In this document: positions 1 through 7,561 of the stretch, piece after piece
Layout of the letters: every line of letters begins with the position of its first letter
How positions within the stretch are numbered: position 1 is the first letter of the stretch
Origin: Pseudomonadota bacterium
GTDB taxonomy: Bacteria; Pseudomonadota; Gammaproteobacteria; Xanthomonadales; Xanthomonadaceae
Direction: 5' to 3'
Length of the DNA: 20,207 nucleotides
NCBI GenBank assembly: GCA_023461075.1
Contig: JAEWNY010000119.1
Location: forward strand, 1 to 20,207
Notes under the pieces: generated by a model
What the model was told of the DNA's origin: nothing
What the model saw: the letters and a program-made list of their open reading frames with translations, nothing else
Databases searched by the model: none
Position numbers and translations under genes: made by a program

Positions 1-93
1 TACGTTGTCGTTGAACGCGCCGAGGCACTGCACGATGAAGAACGGCAGGAAGCGGCGTTGCTTCAGCAACTGGAACTGGTTGTGCGCGGGCAT
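1..93 (-). CDS. MFS transporter, lysophospholipid transporter-like (5' end only)
   Basis: Only the first 31 codons lie in the window; the gene continues past the left edge. The ATG at 93-91 is preceded by a clear GGAGG a few bases upstream. The peptide begins MPAHNQFQLLKQRRFLPFF and contains GAFNDN at residues 25-30. That motif and the short basic leader before the first membrane helix are characteristic of MFS proteins related to LplT and of the fused LplT/acyltransferase (Aas-like) proteins of proteobacteria, which flip or re-acylate lysophospholipids at the inner membrane. The family call rests on this short stretch, so the full domain layout (transporter alone or fused to an acyltransferase and acyl-ACP synthetase) is unknown. 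It is divergent from the Mrr-like gene at 234. Confidence 0.7.
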   Translation of the reverse strand, partial: MPAHNQFQLLKQRRFLPFFIVQCLGAFNDNV

Positions 94-233
94 CGGGCCT
101 CCGGGGTTGGCGGGAGGATAGCGGAGGCAGATGTCGCTGCACGACGAGTACACTCTCCGCGCATCCATTCCGGCGCCGATGTCTCTGGCGTGCGACCCGG
201 AAAACAAACCGGCTGTACCAGGGGGCGACAAAC

Positions 234-1130
234 ATGGCAAACGTAAGCAAGGCCAGGACAGGTGTACTGATCCGAAAACTGTTCGAGATCCTCATGGCCC
301 AGCCGGAGGGCATGCGAGCCTCGGATGCGATGACCGCGCTTGCCAATTCTGTCCAGATGACCGCCTACGAAGCCGGTGAATACGACTCAGGCGGCCGCCG
401 TTTCGACAAGATCGTCCGTTTCGCCACAGTCGACTGCGTCAAGGCGGGCTGGTTCCTGAAAGAGAAGGGCATCTGGTCGATCACCGATGAGGGCAAGCAA
501 GCCTATCTCGCCATCCACGACCCGGAACAGTTCTACCGCAAGGCTGTCGAGCTGTATTGGAAGTGGCGGAAAGCGCAGCCCTCGGAAGATGTCGGTGATG
601 TGGATGCCGACATCGAATCGGAGGCGACCAAGTCCGCGAGCATCACGCTGGAAACTGCCGAAGAGGCGGCATGGGGTGAGATCGAGGGCTATCTGTCATC
701 GATGAACGAGTACGATTTCCAGAAGCTCATTGGCAATTTGCTCGATGCCATGGACTACCACGTCGCATGGATCGCGCCGCCCGGGAAGGATGGCGGCATC
801 GACCTGATCGCTTTCAACGATCCGTTGGGTACGCGTCCTCCACGCATCAAGGTCCAGGTCAAGCGCAACGCGAAATCATCCAGGATCGACGTTATCGGCT
901 TGCGCAGCTTCATGGCCGTGCTGGGAGATGACGATGTGGGTCTGTTCGTGGCGCTCTCCGACTTCACCAAGGATGCCGAGCTGGAGGCGCGGCAGGCGAA
1001 CCGGCGCGTGACCCTGATAGATGCCACGCGCCTGGTCGAACTCTGGACAGAACACCACGACAAGCTTGATGACCCGGCACGGCGTCGATTTCCTTTGAAG
1101 CCGGTCTGGTTCCTTGCTGCGGGCGATTGA
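234..1130 (+). CDS. Mrr-type restriction endonuclease
   Basis: A 298-aa protein with the two-part layout of Mrr. The N-terminal ~110 residues form a winged-helix DNA-binding region (Mrr_N; FDKIVRFATVDCVKAGW at ~57-73, then an ITDEGKQ turn). The C-terminal ~155-275 is a PD-(D/E)XK nuclease domain, with YDFQKLIGNLL opening it and catalytic residues visible as D190 (GGIDLI) and Q208-x-K210 (QVKR). Mrr enzymes cut methylated foreign DNA and need no partner methyltransferase, and none is seen here. The ATG at 234 follows an AGGGGG ribosome site at ~8 bases. An acidic linker (~118-132) joins the domains. The gene stands alone, convergent with acpH (16-base gap). Defence genes of this kind are often acquired horizontally; that origin is inference. 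The exact methyl specificity cannot be read. Confidence 0.88.
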   Translation: MANVSKARTGVLIRKLFEILMAQPEGMRASDAMTALANSVQMTAYEAGEYDSGGRRFDKIVRFATVDCVKAGWFLKEKGIWSITDEGKQAYLAIHDPEQFYRKAVELYWKWRKAQPSEDVGDVDADIESEATKSASITLETAEEAAWGEIEGYLSSMNEYDFQKLIGNLLDAMDYHVAWIAPPGKDGGIDLIAFNDPLGTRPPRIKVQVKRNAKSSRIDVIGLRSFMAVLGDDDVGLFVALSDFTKDAELEARQANRRVTLIDATRLVELWTEHHDKLDDPARRRFPLKPVWFLAAGD

Positions 1131-1146
1131 CACCCAGCGATAAGCC

Positions 1147-1740
1147 TTAGCCGTCGTTTACAGGCCGCATCCCCTCCGCCGCCACGATCAGTTCCGGAAA
1201 AAACCTCTCGAACGCCGCATCGATCTCGCGCTCATGCGTGCGCAATATCGGCAGGCAATCGACCAGCTTGTCTGCATTGCGCGAGAGCCGGCTGGAGATG
1301 CCGCGCACCACACCGTCCACACCGTCGCGATCGGCATAGCCGCCCAGCCAGTCATGCGCCGCCATGACTGGCGCGATGCGGCGCAGTCCCGGTGGCAGCA
1401 CCGCGCGATACTCATGCAGCACGCGGTACACGCGCGTGGTGAAGTCTTCCAGCGGCGTGTCGTTCCAGCGCGGCCAGTCGCGCGCCAGCCGGTGGTCGAA
1501 GTAGACATCCAGCACGATGCCGGCATAGCGGCGCAGCTCGCCGAACAAGGCGCGCGCCGCGACCACCTGAGGATGCGCATCTGTATAGACATCGATGCGA
1601 CGGTGGCGAATGATCTCCGCGCGGATCGGTTCCGGCCAATCCGCCAGCGCCGCGTTGCCGCGCACGAAATCGCCCAGCAGCCCGCCCAGCAGCGCTTCGT
1701 CCGTGTGCCGGGCCAGCCAGCAGTGGGCGAGGTAGTTCAT
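1147..1740 (-). CDS. acpH: Acyl carrier protein phosphodiesterase (ACP hydrolase)
   Basis: A 197-aa protein, close to the 193 aa of E. coli AcpH. This enzyme removes 4'-phosphopantetheine from holo-ACP in the cytoplasm and so recycles ACP to its apo form. Family signatures are visible in order: MNYLAH at the start, LLGDFVRGN (~21-29, with the metal-site Asp24), HRRIDVYTD, and LDVYFDH. The start was set at 1740 because MNYLAH matches the family N-terminus. The open frame runs 20 codons further upstream, but that extension is unlike the family. There is no Shine-Dalgarno sequence before the ATG; a -10-like TACCAT ends 6 bases upstream, so a leaderless message is possible. It is divergent from the DUF4199 gene at 1836. 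Confidence 0.9.
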   Translation of the reverse strand: MNYLAHCWLARHTDEALLGGLLGDFVRGNAALADWPEPIRAEIIRHRRIDVYTDAHPQVVAARALFGELRRYAGIVLDVYFDHRLARDWPRWNDTPLEDFTTRVYRVLHEYRAVLPPGLRRIAPVMAAHDWLGGYADRDGVDGVVRGISSRLSRNADKLVDCLPILRTHEREIDAAFERFFPELIVAAEGMRPVNDG

Positions 1741-1835
1741 GCACCGATGGTATCGCCCTCGCTTGTCGCGCGAGGCGGTCCGCTTGCTGGCATCATCCAC
1801 GCCACACGCCGTTCGAGCGGCAAAGGGAGGGCATC

Positions 1836-2360
1836 ATGGGGCGCGACATCCTGAAATACGGCGTCATCGCCGGATCGGTCTGCGTGGTGGCGATGTGGGC
1901 CACGCTGCTGGCGTTCCGCGGCGCGATGCCGCATGGCGCGATGGGCATGGCGATCGGCTACGTCGGCATGCTGGTCGCCTTGAGCGCGGTGTGGTTCGGC
2001 ATCCGTCACCATCGCGACGCCCATCTGGGCGGGACGATCCGCTTCTGGCCGGCATTCGGCTTAGGTCTTGGCATTTCGTTCGTCGCCGCGCTGTTCTACG
2101 TCGCCTCGTGGGAAGTGGCGAACGCGACCGTGGCCAGCAACTTCACCGCGGACTATGCGGCGGCTGCGCTGGCCGAGGCCAAGGCCGAAGGTGCCGATGC
2201 CGCGGCACTGGCGAAGATGCAGGCCGACATGGACGGCTTCGCCGATTACTACGCCAATCCGCTGTTCCGCCTGCCGATGGTGTTCGCCGAGATCTTCCCG
2301 GTCGGCGTGCTGGTGTCGCTGGTCTCGGCGTTGTTGCTGCGGCGTTCGCGCAAGGGCTGA
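1836..2360 (+). CDS. DUF4199 domain inner-membrane protein
   Basis: A 174-aa protein with four predicted membrane helices (about residues 7-27, 35-55, 70-92 and 145-168) and a charged, alanine-rich soluble loop (~100-140) between helices 3 and 4. The pattern and the HLGGTIRFWPAFGLGLGIS stretch after helix 2 fit DUF4199, a family of small membrane proteins without an assigned function. GGAGG stands 5 bases before the ATG at 1836. The C-terminus RRSRKG is positively charged, which suggests a cytoplasmic end. It is a single gene, divergent from acpH and convergent with purD (29-base gap). No catalytic residues are evident, and its role is unknown. Confidence 0.8.
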   Translation: MGRDILKYGVIAGSVCVVAMWATLLAFRGAMPHGAMGMAIGYVGMLVALSAVWFGIRHHRDAHLGGTIRFWPAFGLGLGISFVAALFYVASWEVANATVASNFTADYAAAALAEAKAEGADAAALAKMQADMDGFADYYANPLFRLPMVFAEIFPVGVLVSLVSALLLRRSRKG

Positions 2361-2389
2361 TCGCCCGGCGCGACAGCAGCGCCGCGTTG

Positions 2390-3670
2390 TCAGCGACCGA
2401 TCGCCCGCCAGCCGATGTCGCTGCGGTGGAATTCGCCGTCCCAGTGGATGCGCTCGACCGCGGCATAGGCCACGCGCTGGGCATCGGCGACGGTATTGCC
2501 GAGCGCGCAGGCGCAGAGCACGCGTCCGCCGCTGGTGACGACGTTGCCGGCGCCATCGAAACCTGTGCCGGCGTGGAAGACCTTGCTGTCGCTGGGCAGG
2601 GCATCGTCCAGCCCGTGGATGATGTCGCCGGTGCGCGGGGTGTCGGGATAGTTCGCCGCGGCCATCACCACGCCTAGCGAACACTGCGGGTTCCAGCTGG
2701 CGGATACCTCGTCCAAGCGGCCACTGATCGCGGCTTCGACCAGGTCCAGCAAGTCGCTGTCGAGCCGCAGCATCACCGGCTGGGTTTCCGGGTCGCCGAA
2801 GCGCACGTTGAATTCGATCACCTTCGGTGCGCCGGTGGCATCGATCATCAAGCCGGCGTAGAGGAAGCCGGTGAACGGCACGCCATCCTTGATCATGCCG
2901 GCGACGGTCGGTTCCACCACTTCGCGCATCACCCTTGCATGCACCTCGGGAGTGACGACGGGCGCCGGCGAGTACGCACCCATGCCGCCGGTATTGGGGC
3001 CAGTGTCGCCATCGCCGACGCGCTTGTGGTCCTGCGATGTCGCCATCGGCAGCGCCGTCTTGCCATCGACCATCGAGATGAAGCTGGCTTCCTCGCCTTC
3101 CAGGAATTCCTCGATCACCACGCGCGCGCCCGCGGCACCGAAGGCGTTGCCGGCCAGCATGTCGCGCACGGCGGCTTCGGCCTCGGACAGCGTCATCGCC
3201 ACGATCACGCCCTTGCCGGCGGCGAGGCCATCGGCCTTGATGACGATTGGCGCACCTTTGCCGCGCACATCGGCCAACGCCGCATCGACATCCTCATGCA
3301 CCGCGTAATGCGCGGTGGGGATGCCGTGGCGGGCCAGGAAATCCTTGGCGAAGGCCTTGCTGCCCTCCAGCTGCGCGGCTGCGGCAGTCGGTCCGAAGAT
3401 GCGCAGTCCCTCGGCGCGGAAACGATCGACCACGCCGGCGACCAGCGGCGCTTCCGGGCCGACCACGGTGAGTGTGATGTCTTCCTCGTTGACCAATTGC
3501 AGCAGGCCGTCGATGTCGGTTGCGTTGACCGCGACATTTCGGCACTTCGGCTCGCGCGCGGTACCGGCATTGCCGGGCGCGACAATCACCTCGTCTACCC
3601 GCGTGGAGCGCGCGAGTTTCCAGGCCAGCGCATGTTCGCGGCCGCCGGAACCGATGACGAGGAGTTTCAT
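2390..3670 (-). CDS. purD: Phosphoribosylamine-glycine ligase (GAR synthetase)
   Basis: A 426-aa ATP-grasp ligase that joins glycine to 5-phosphoribosylamine, the second step of purine synthesis. E. coli PurD is 429 aa. Seen in sequence: the N-terminal MKLLVIGSGGREHALAWKL motif, the glycine-rich ATP loop (KADGLAAGKGV, ~145-155), the signature HKRVGDGDTGPNTGGMGAY (~215-234) and the metal-binding EFNVRFGDPETQ (~287-298). The length is complete and no frameshift is seen. In Pseudomonas and many relatives purD directly follows purH; here the two are separated by an antiporter and a lipoprotein gene, so purD needs its own promoter, for which a TAAAAT hexamer lies at 3701-3706. Confidence 0.98.
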   Translation of the reverse strand: MKLLVIGSGGREHALAWKLARSTRVDEVIVAPGNAGTAREPKCRNVAVNATDIDGLLQLVNEEDITLTVVGPEAPLVAGVVDRFRAEGLRIFGPTAAAAQLEGSKAFAKDFLARHGIPTAHYAVHEDVDAALADVRGKGAPIVIKADGLAAGKGVIVAMTLSEAEAAVRDMLAGNAFGAAGARVVIEEFLEGEEASFISMVDGKTALPMATSQDHKRVGDGDTGPNTGGMGAYSPAPVVTPEVHARVMREVVEPTVAGMIKDGVPFTGFLYAGLMIDATGAPKVIEFNVRFGDPETQPVMLRLDSDLLDLVEAAISGRLDEVSASWNPQCSLGVVMAAANYPDTPRTGDIIHGLDDALPSDSKVFHAGTGFDGAGNVVTSGGRVLCACALGNTVADAQRVAYAAVERIHWDGEFHRSDIGWRAIGR

Positions 3671-3700
3671 GCGCTGGCATCCGCTGCAGGTGAGCGGGAG

Positions 3701-3706
3701 ATTTTA
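3701..3706 (-). promoter_or_regulatory. Candidate -10 element for purD
   Basis: On the minus strand the hexamer TAAAAT (5 of 6 to TATAAT) stands 30 bases before the purD ATG, predicting a start near 3694 and a leader of ~24 bases. No good -35 is seen 16-18 bases upstream. It lies in the 151-base gap between the lipoprotein gene and purD, an otherwise GC-rich stretch. Confidence 0.45.
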
Positions 3707-3821
3707 CCGGCCACATGCATGGCGATGCAGGGGCGGGATTGCATGCAGCAAGTTCAGCCGACCAGTTGCGCCGAATCGACCTCCTGCAGGCCGGGCTCGG
3801 TGCGCGTGCGGCGCGCGGCCG

Positions 3822-4712
3822 TCAATCCTCGCTCCAGTCGTCTTCGCAGGTTTCGCGCTTGAGGATGCGCGGCACCCGATAGACCCCGGCGGCATCGTCG
3901 AACTCGACCCGATGCACGGCGCTGGCCTGGCTGCCGCAGGCCGGCCCGCTTTCGGTGACGATGAGCGGCCAGACCGCCCCGGCGGCGGTGCGATCAGGGG
4001 TGATGTCGAAGTCGATGTCGAAGGCCTTGGGCGAGGTGCACGGCTTGTCGTCGTCGCAGTCGGGAATGCTGCCGAGATTGCTGATGCCCGAACGCATGAA
4101 GCCGGTGTCGCGGAAGCCGCTGCCGCGCGGGACGACGAAGCTGGTGCTCTGGGTGCTGTAGCCCATGTTGGTGAAGCCGGATTCGACCTCGAAGCCCCAG
4201 GTATCGGGGCCGAGCTGGACGGCGTCCACCTCGCCGGGGAAGCCCATGCTGCCGTATGCCTCCATGTGTGCCCTGGACTTGGCGAGGACTTGGCCGCCTT
4301 CGGACTGCAGCATGAAGAAATCGTTGATGCCCGGCGTCGGGTGGCCGGCATCGGCCACCGTGCCACACACGGCGACAAGGCGCGTCGGCACGCCGGCCAG
4401 GGTGACGGTCTCGTCCTCGCAGACTTCGCGGGTCACGTCCTCCTCGCTGCCGACATCGTCATCGCGGTAGGCGGCATCGATCGGCACGGCTTTCCATTCG
4501 CCCTTGAGCCTGGCGCTGGCGCCGTAGATCGATGCGAGGAAGCCCTGCATCGCGGCATCATCCACAGCGGCGCCGGTAGTGGCCGACGGTGCAGCGGCAC
4601 TCTCGGTGGGCGAGGCGGTTGCCCGGTCGGTCGGCTCCGATGTCGGCGCATTGCAGGCGGACGCCAACGCGATGGCGAGGCAGCTCGCGGTGAAGGGGAG
4701 GGCCTTTTTCAT
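3822..4712 (-). CDS. Cysteine-rich lipoprotein of unknown function
   Basis: A 296-aa protein that I do not recognise. The N-terminus MKKALPFTASCLAIALASAC is a lipoprotein signal: two lysines, a hydrophobic core and Cys20 as the lipidation site. The lipobox A-S-A-C has alanine instead of leucine at -3, which is tolerated but not ideal. A low-complexity Thr/Ser/Ala linker (~21-50) follows, then a ~245-residue domain with several cysteines (in REVCEDE, AVCGTV, PDCDDDKPC, GPACGS and KRETCEDD), as expected of a disulfide-stabilised envelope protein. The C-terminus is acidic (EDDWSED). An AAGGGA ribosome site precedes the ATG. It lies 33 bases downstream of the antiporter gene and may be co-transcribed with it. 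Orientation to the outer membrane is inferred from the lack of Asp at +2. Confidence 0.8.
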   Translation of the reverse strand: MKKALPFTASCLAIALASACNAPTSEPTDRATASPTESAAAPSATTGAAVDDAAMQGFLASIYGASARLKGEWKAVPIDAAYRDDDVGSEEDVTREVCEDETVTLAGVPTRLVAVCGTVADAGHPTPGINDFFMLQSEGGQVLAKSRAHMEAYGSMGFPGEVDAVQLGPDTWGFEVESGFTNMGYSTQSTSFVVPRGSGFRDTGFMRSGISNLGSIPDCDDDKPCTSPKAFDIDFDITPDRTAAGAVWPLIVTESGPACGSQASAVHRVEFDDAAGVYRVPRILKRETCEDDWSED

Positions 4713-4745
4713 CGGAATGTCCCTTGATGTTCGAATCAGACGCGA

Positions 4746-5825
4746 CTAGCGCAGGGGTTTGGGGGCCGCTCGGCGACGCGACTGCAGCGCGCGGCCCAGC
4801 GACACGGTCAAGGTGAGCACGGTGAGCGGGATGACGAACCAGGTCATGGCGATGCGGAAGTCCTCGAGCGCGTCGTGGCCCTGTGCACCCAGTAGCAGGT
4901 AGACCGTGTAGGCCACGTAGTAACCGAGGAAGACGACGCCCTCCCAGCGCTTGATGCAATGGCCGGTGAAGAAGATCGGCAGGCAGGCCACGGCCACGGC
5001 CACCATCACCGGCAAGTCGAGGTTGATCGCCGGCCGCGACACCGGCACGCCACCGCTGGCGACGATCGCGGTCAGGCCGAGCACCAGCAGCAGGTTGAGG
5101 ATGTTGCTGCCGACCACGTTCCCCACCGCCAGGTCGCGCTCCCCGCGCACCGCGGACATGATCGAGGTGGCGATCTCCGGCAACGAAGTGCCGATGGCCA
5201 CCACCGTCAAGCCGATGACTAGATCGCTCAACCCCAACGCGGTGGCGACCTGGGTCGCCGCATCGACCAGCCAGCGGGCACCGAGCACCAGCAGCAGCAG
5301 TCCGGCGACCATGAACAGCACAAGCTTCCACTTGGCGTGAGATTGCGTGTCCAGGGCCGGGCTGGCCGCCTGTTCGGGCGCGCGCTTTGCCGCGCGCAGC
5401 AACAGCAGTATGTACGCGATGGCCGCCCCCACCAGCAACAGGCCCTCGCTGCGCGAGATGCGCCCGTCCAGCGCCATCCAGAACACCGCGAGCGAGGCAG
5501 CGAGCATCACCGGCACGTCCAGCCGCACCAGCTGGCGGGCCACCACCAGCGGCGTGATCACCGCCACCAGGCCCAGGATCAGCAGCACGTTGGCGATATT
5601 GCTGCCGATGATGTTGCCCATTGCAAGGTCCGGCGTGCCCCGGAGCGCGGCGCCCAGGCTGATCGCCAGTTCCGGCGCACTGGTGCCCATCGACACCACG
5701 GTCAGGCCGACCACCAGTGGCGTGATGCCCAACGCCAGCGCCAATCGCGAAGCACCGCGCACCAGCAGTTCGGCACCGACCAAAAGCGCGGCCAGACCAC
5801 CGACGAACAACAGCAACAGGCCCAT
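4746..5825 (-). CDS. Calcium/sodium antiporter, CaCA family (YrbG-like)
   Basis: A 359-aa membrane protein made of two homologous halves, the hallmark of cation/Ca2+ exchangers. The alpha-1 repeat has GTSAPELAIS followed by GNIIGSNIANVLLILGL; the alpha-2 repeat has GTSLPEIATS followed by GNVVGSNILNLLLVLGL. The acidic residues in these repeats bind Ca2+ and Na+. About ten membrane helices are visible, with a basic central loop (RAAKRAPEQAAS) and an arginine-rich tail. It is somewhat longer than E. coli YrbG (325 aa). The start was set at 5825 (MGLLLLFVGG). The frame extends to 5876, but the extra 17 codons run through a perfect hairpin and are not membrane-like. No strong ribosome site is visible. 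It sits between purH and purD, where relatives have nothing. Confidence 0.9.
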   Translation of the reverse strand: MGLLLLFVGGLAALLVGAELLVRGASRLALALGITPLVVGLTVVSMGTSAPELAISLGAALRGTPDLAMGNIIGSNIANVLLILGLVAVITPLVVARQLVRLDVPVMLAASLAVFWMALDGRISRSEGLLLVGAAIAYILLLLRAAKRAPEQAASPALDTQSHAKWKLVLFMVAGLLLLVLGARWLVDAATQVATALGLSDLVIGLTVVAIGTSLPEIATSIMSAVRGERDLAVGNVVGSNILNLLLVLGLTAIVASGGVPVSRPAINLDLPVMVAVAVACLPIFFTGHCIKRWEGVVFLGYYVAYTVYLLLGAQGHDALEDFRIAMTWFVIPLTVLTLTVSLGRALQSRRRAAPKPLR

Positions 5826-5846
5826 GTTCGGCGTGCCATGAATGAG

Positions 5847-5874
5847 GAAGGCGCATCCTTGCAGATGCGCCTTC
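5847..5874 (-). terminator. Hairpin downstream of purH, probable terminator
   Basis: A perfect 11-bp inverted repeat, GAAGGCGCATC at 5847-5857 and GATGCGCCTTC at 5864-5874, with a 6-base loop. It begins 28 bases past the purH stop and ends 21 bases before the antiporter ATG. There is no real T-run on either strand, so it may end purH transcripts inefficiently or act as a processing or attenuation hairpin for the antiporter. Confidence 0.55.
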
Positions 5875-5902
5875 AATGCCGCGTGCAGGCGAGCATCGAC
5901 CT

Positions 5903-7492
5903 CTAGTGGCGGAAGTGGCGCACCCCGGTGAAGACCATCGCGATGCCGTGTTCATTGGCGGCATCGACCACCTCGTTGTCGCGCATCGATCCGCCGGGCT
6001 GGATCACCGCCTTGATGCCGGCAGCGGCGGCGGCATCGATGCCGTCGCGGAACGGGAAGAACGCGTCCGAGGCCATCACCGAGCCGGGCACGGCAAGGCC
6101 CGCTTCCTCCGCCTTCAACGCGGCGATCTTCGCGCTGACCACGCGCGACATCTGCCCGGCACCGATGCCGATGGTGCGGCTGTCGCGGGCGTAGACAATG
6201 GCGTTGGACTTGACGAACTTGGCGACGCGCCAAGCGAACAGCAGGTCATCGAACTGCTTGTCCGTGGGCGCAAGTTCGGTGACGACCTTCAACTCTTCGC
6301 GCGAGACTTCGCGGTCGTCTGCGGTCTGCATCAGCAGGCCGGAACCGATGCGCTTGACGTCGATGAAGCCGGGGCTGCGCGTGGCCATCGCGATGCGCAA
6401 AACGCGCACATTGGCTTTTTTCTTTGCGTATTCGAGCGCAGCCTCGTCGTAATCCGGCGCGATCAGCACCTCGACGAACTGGCGGTCGAGGATCGCCTTG
6501 GCGGTCACGCCATCCAGCTTCGCGTTGAAGGCGATGATGCCGCCGAAGGCGCTGGTCGGGTCGGTGGCATAGGCGAGTTCGTAGGCATCGCCGCAGGCCA
6601 CGCCCATCGCCACGCCGCAGGGATTGGCGTGCTTGACGATGACGCAGGCCGGCGCCTCGAACTGGCGCACGCATTCCCACGCCGCATCGGCGTCGGCGAG
6701 GTTGTTGAAGGACAGTTCCTTGCCCTGCAACTGGGTGAAGGTCGCCAGCGAGCCGGGCGCGGGCGCAAGGTCGCGGTAGAACGCGGCTTGCTGGTGCGGG
6801 TTCTCGCCATAGCGCAGGTCCATCATCTTGATGAAGTTGCCGTTGGCCTGCGCGGGGAACGAAGTCACTTCGCCCTCGTCGCCGAGTGATGACAAGAGGT
6901 CGCTGATGCGCGCGTCGTATTGCGCGACGCGATTGAACGCGGCGACGGCAAGTTGCCAGCGCGTGCGGCCGGACAGCGCACCATGGGTGCTTTTCATCTC
7001 ATCGATGATCGATGCGTATTGCGCCGGATCGGTCGCCACCGCGACGCGGGCGAAATTCTTCGCCGCCGAACGCAGCATCGCCGGCCCGCCGATGTCGATG
7101 TTCTCGATCAACTCGTCGAAGCCGACGCCGGCCTTCATCGACACCTGCTCGAATGGATACAGGTTGAGCACCAGCAGGTCGATCGGCGCGATGCCGTGCT
7201 CGGCCATCACCGCGTCATCGGTGCCGGCGCGCCCGAGCAGGCCGCCATGCACCTTCGGGTGCAGCGTCTTGACCCGGCCATCCATCATTTCCGGGAAGCC
7301 GGTGAGATCGCTCACGTCCTGCACGGCAAGCCCGGCATCGCGCAACGCTTTCGCGGTGCCGCCGGTGGAAACGAGTTCGGCGCCCTGCGAAGCCAGCGCT
7401 TGCGCCAGGTCGATCAGGCCGGTCTTGTCGGAGACCGAGAGCAGGGCGCGACGAACGGGGCGGGATTCGCCGAGGACGGGCTTGAGCGACAT
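5903..7492 (-). CDS. purH: Bifunctional AICAR formyltransferase/IMP cyclohydrolase
   Basis: A 529-aa enzyme that performs the last two steps of IMP synthesis; E. coli PurH is also 529 aa. The N-terminal IMP cyclohydrolase (MGS-like) domain starts at RRALLSVSDKTG (~14-25) and carries TGGTAKAL and GRVKTLHPKVHGG. The transformylase domain carries LRYGENPHQQAAFY and the catalytic Lys-His in VIVKHANPCGVA, and ends with QPGGSMRDNEV and FTGVRHFRH. The length is complete with no disruption. It is downstream of fis (69-base gap) and has its own consensus -10 (TATAAT, 7522-7527). The leader of ~23 bases has no purine-rich ribosome site, so translation initiation may be unusual. Confidence 0.98.
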   Translation of the reverse strand: MSLKPVLGESRPVRRALLSVSDKTGLIDLAQALASQGAELVSTGGTAKALRDAGLAVQDVSDLTGFPEMMDGRVKTLHPKVHGGLLGRAGTDDAVMAEHGIAPIDLLVLNLYPFEQVSMKAGVGFDELIENIDIGGPAMLRSAAKNFARVAVATDPAQYASIIDEMKSTHGALSGRTRWQLAVAAFNRVAQYDARISDLLSSLGDEGEVTSFPAQANGNFIKMMDLRYGENPHQQAAFYRDLAPAPGSLATFTQLQGKELSFNNLADADAAWECVRQFEAPACVIVKHANPCGVAMGVACGDAYELAYATDPTSAFGGIIAFNAKLDGVTAKAILDRQFVEVLIAPDYDEAALEYAKKKANVRVLRIAMATRSPGFIDVKRIGSGLLMQTADDREVSREELKVVTELAPTDKQFDDLLFAWRVAKFVKSNAIVYARDSRTIGIGAGQMSRVVSAKIAALKAEEAGLAVPGSVMASDAFFPFRDGIDAAAAAGIKAVIQPGGSMRDNEVVDAANEHGIAMVFTGVRHFRH

Positions 7493-7509
7493 GCGATGGG
7501 AGGCGCGAA

Positions 7510-7527
7510 GGAAGGCCTTCCATTATA
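7510..7527 (-). promoter_or_regulatory. purH promoter: TATAAT with a 12-bp palindrome at the start site
   Basis: On the minus strand a perfect TATAAT (7527-7522) is followed directly by GGAAGGCCTTCC, an exact 12-bp palindrome (7521-7510) that covers the predicted transcription start near 7515. No clear -35 is seen; the space upstream is taken by a GC hairpin. The palindrome does not resemble the PurR box of E. coli. Its position suggests an operator, which is inference. Confidence 0.6.
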
Positions 7528-7530
7528 GGT

Positions 7531-7548
7531 GGGCGCGATGCGGCGCCC
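7531..7548 (-). terminator. GC hairpin after fis, possible weak terminator
   Basis: GGGCGC (7531-7536) and GCGCCC (7543-7548) form a perfect 6-bp stem around a 6-base loop, starting 13 bases past the fis stop. No T-run follows; instead the purH -10 region begins. It could reduce read-through from fis into purH. Confidence 0.35.
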
Positions 7549-7561
7549 GAGCCGTCGAGTG

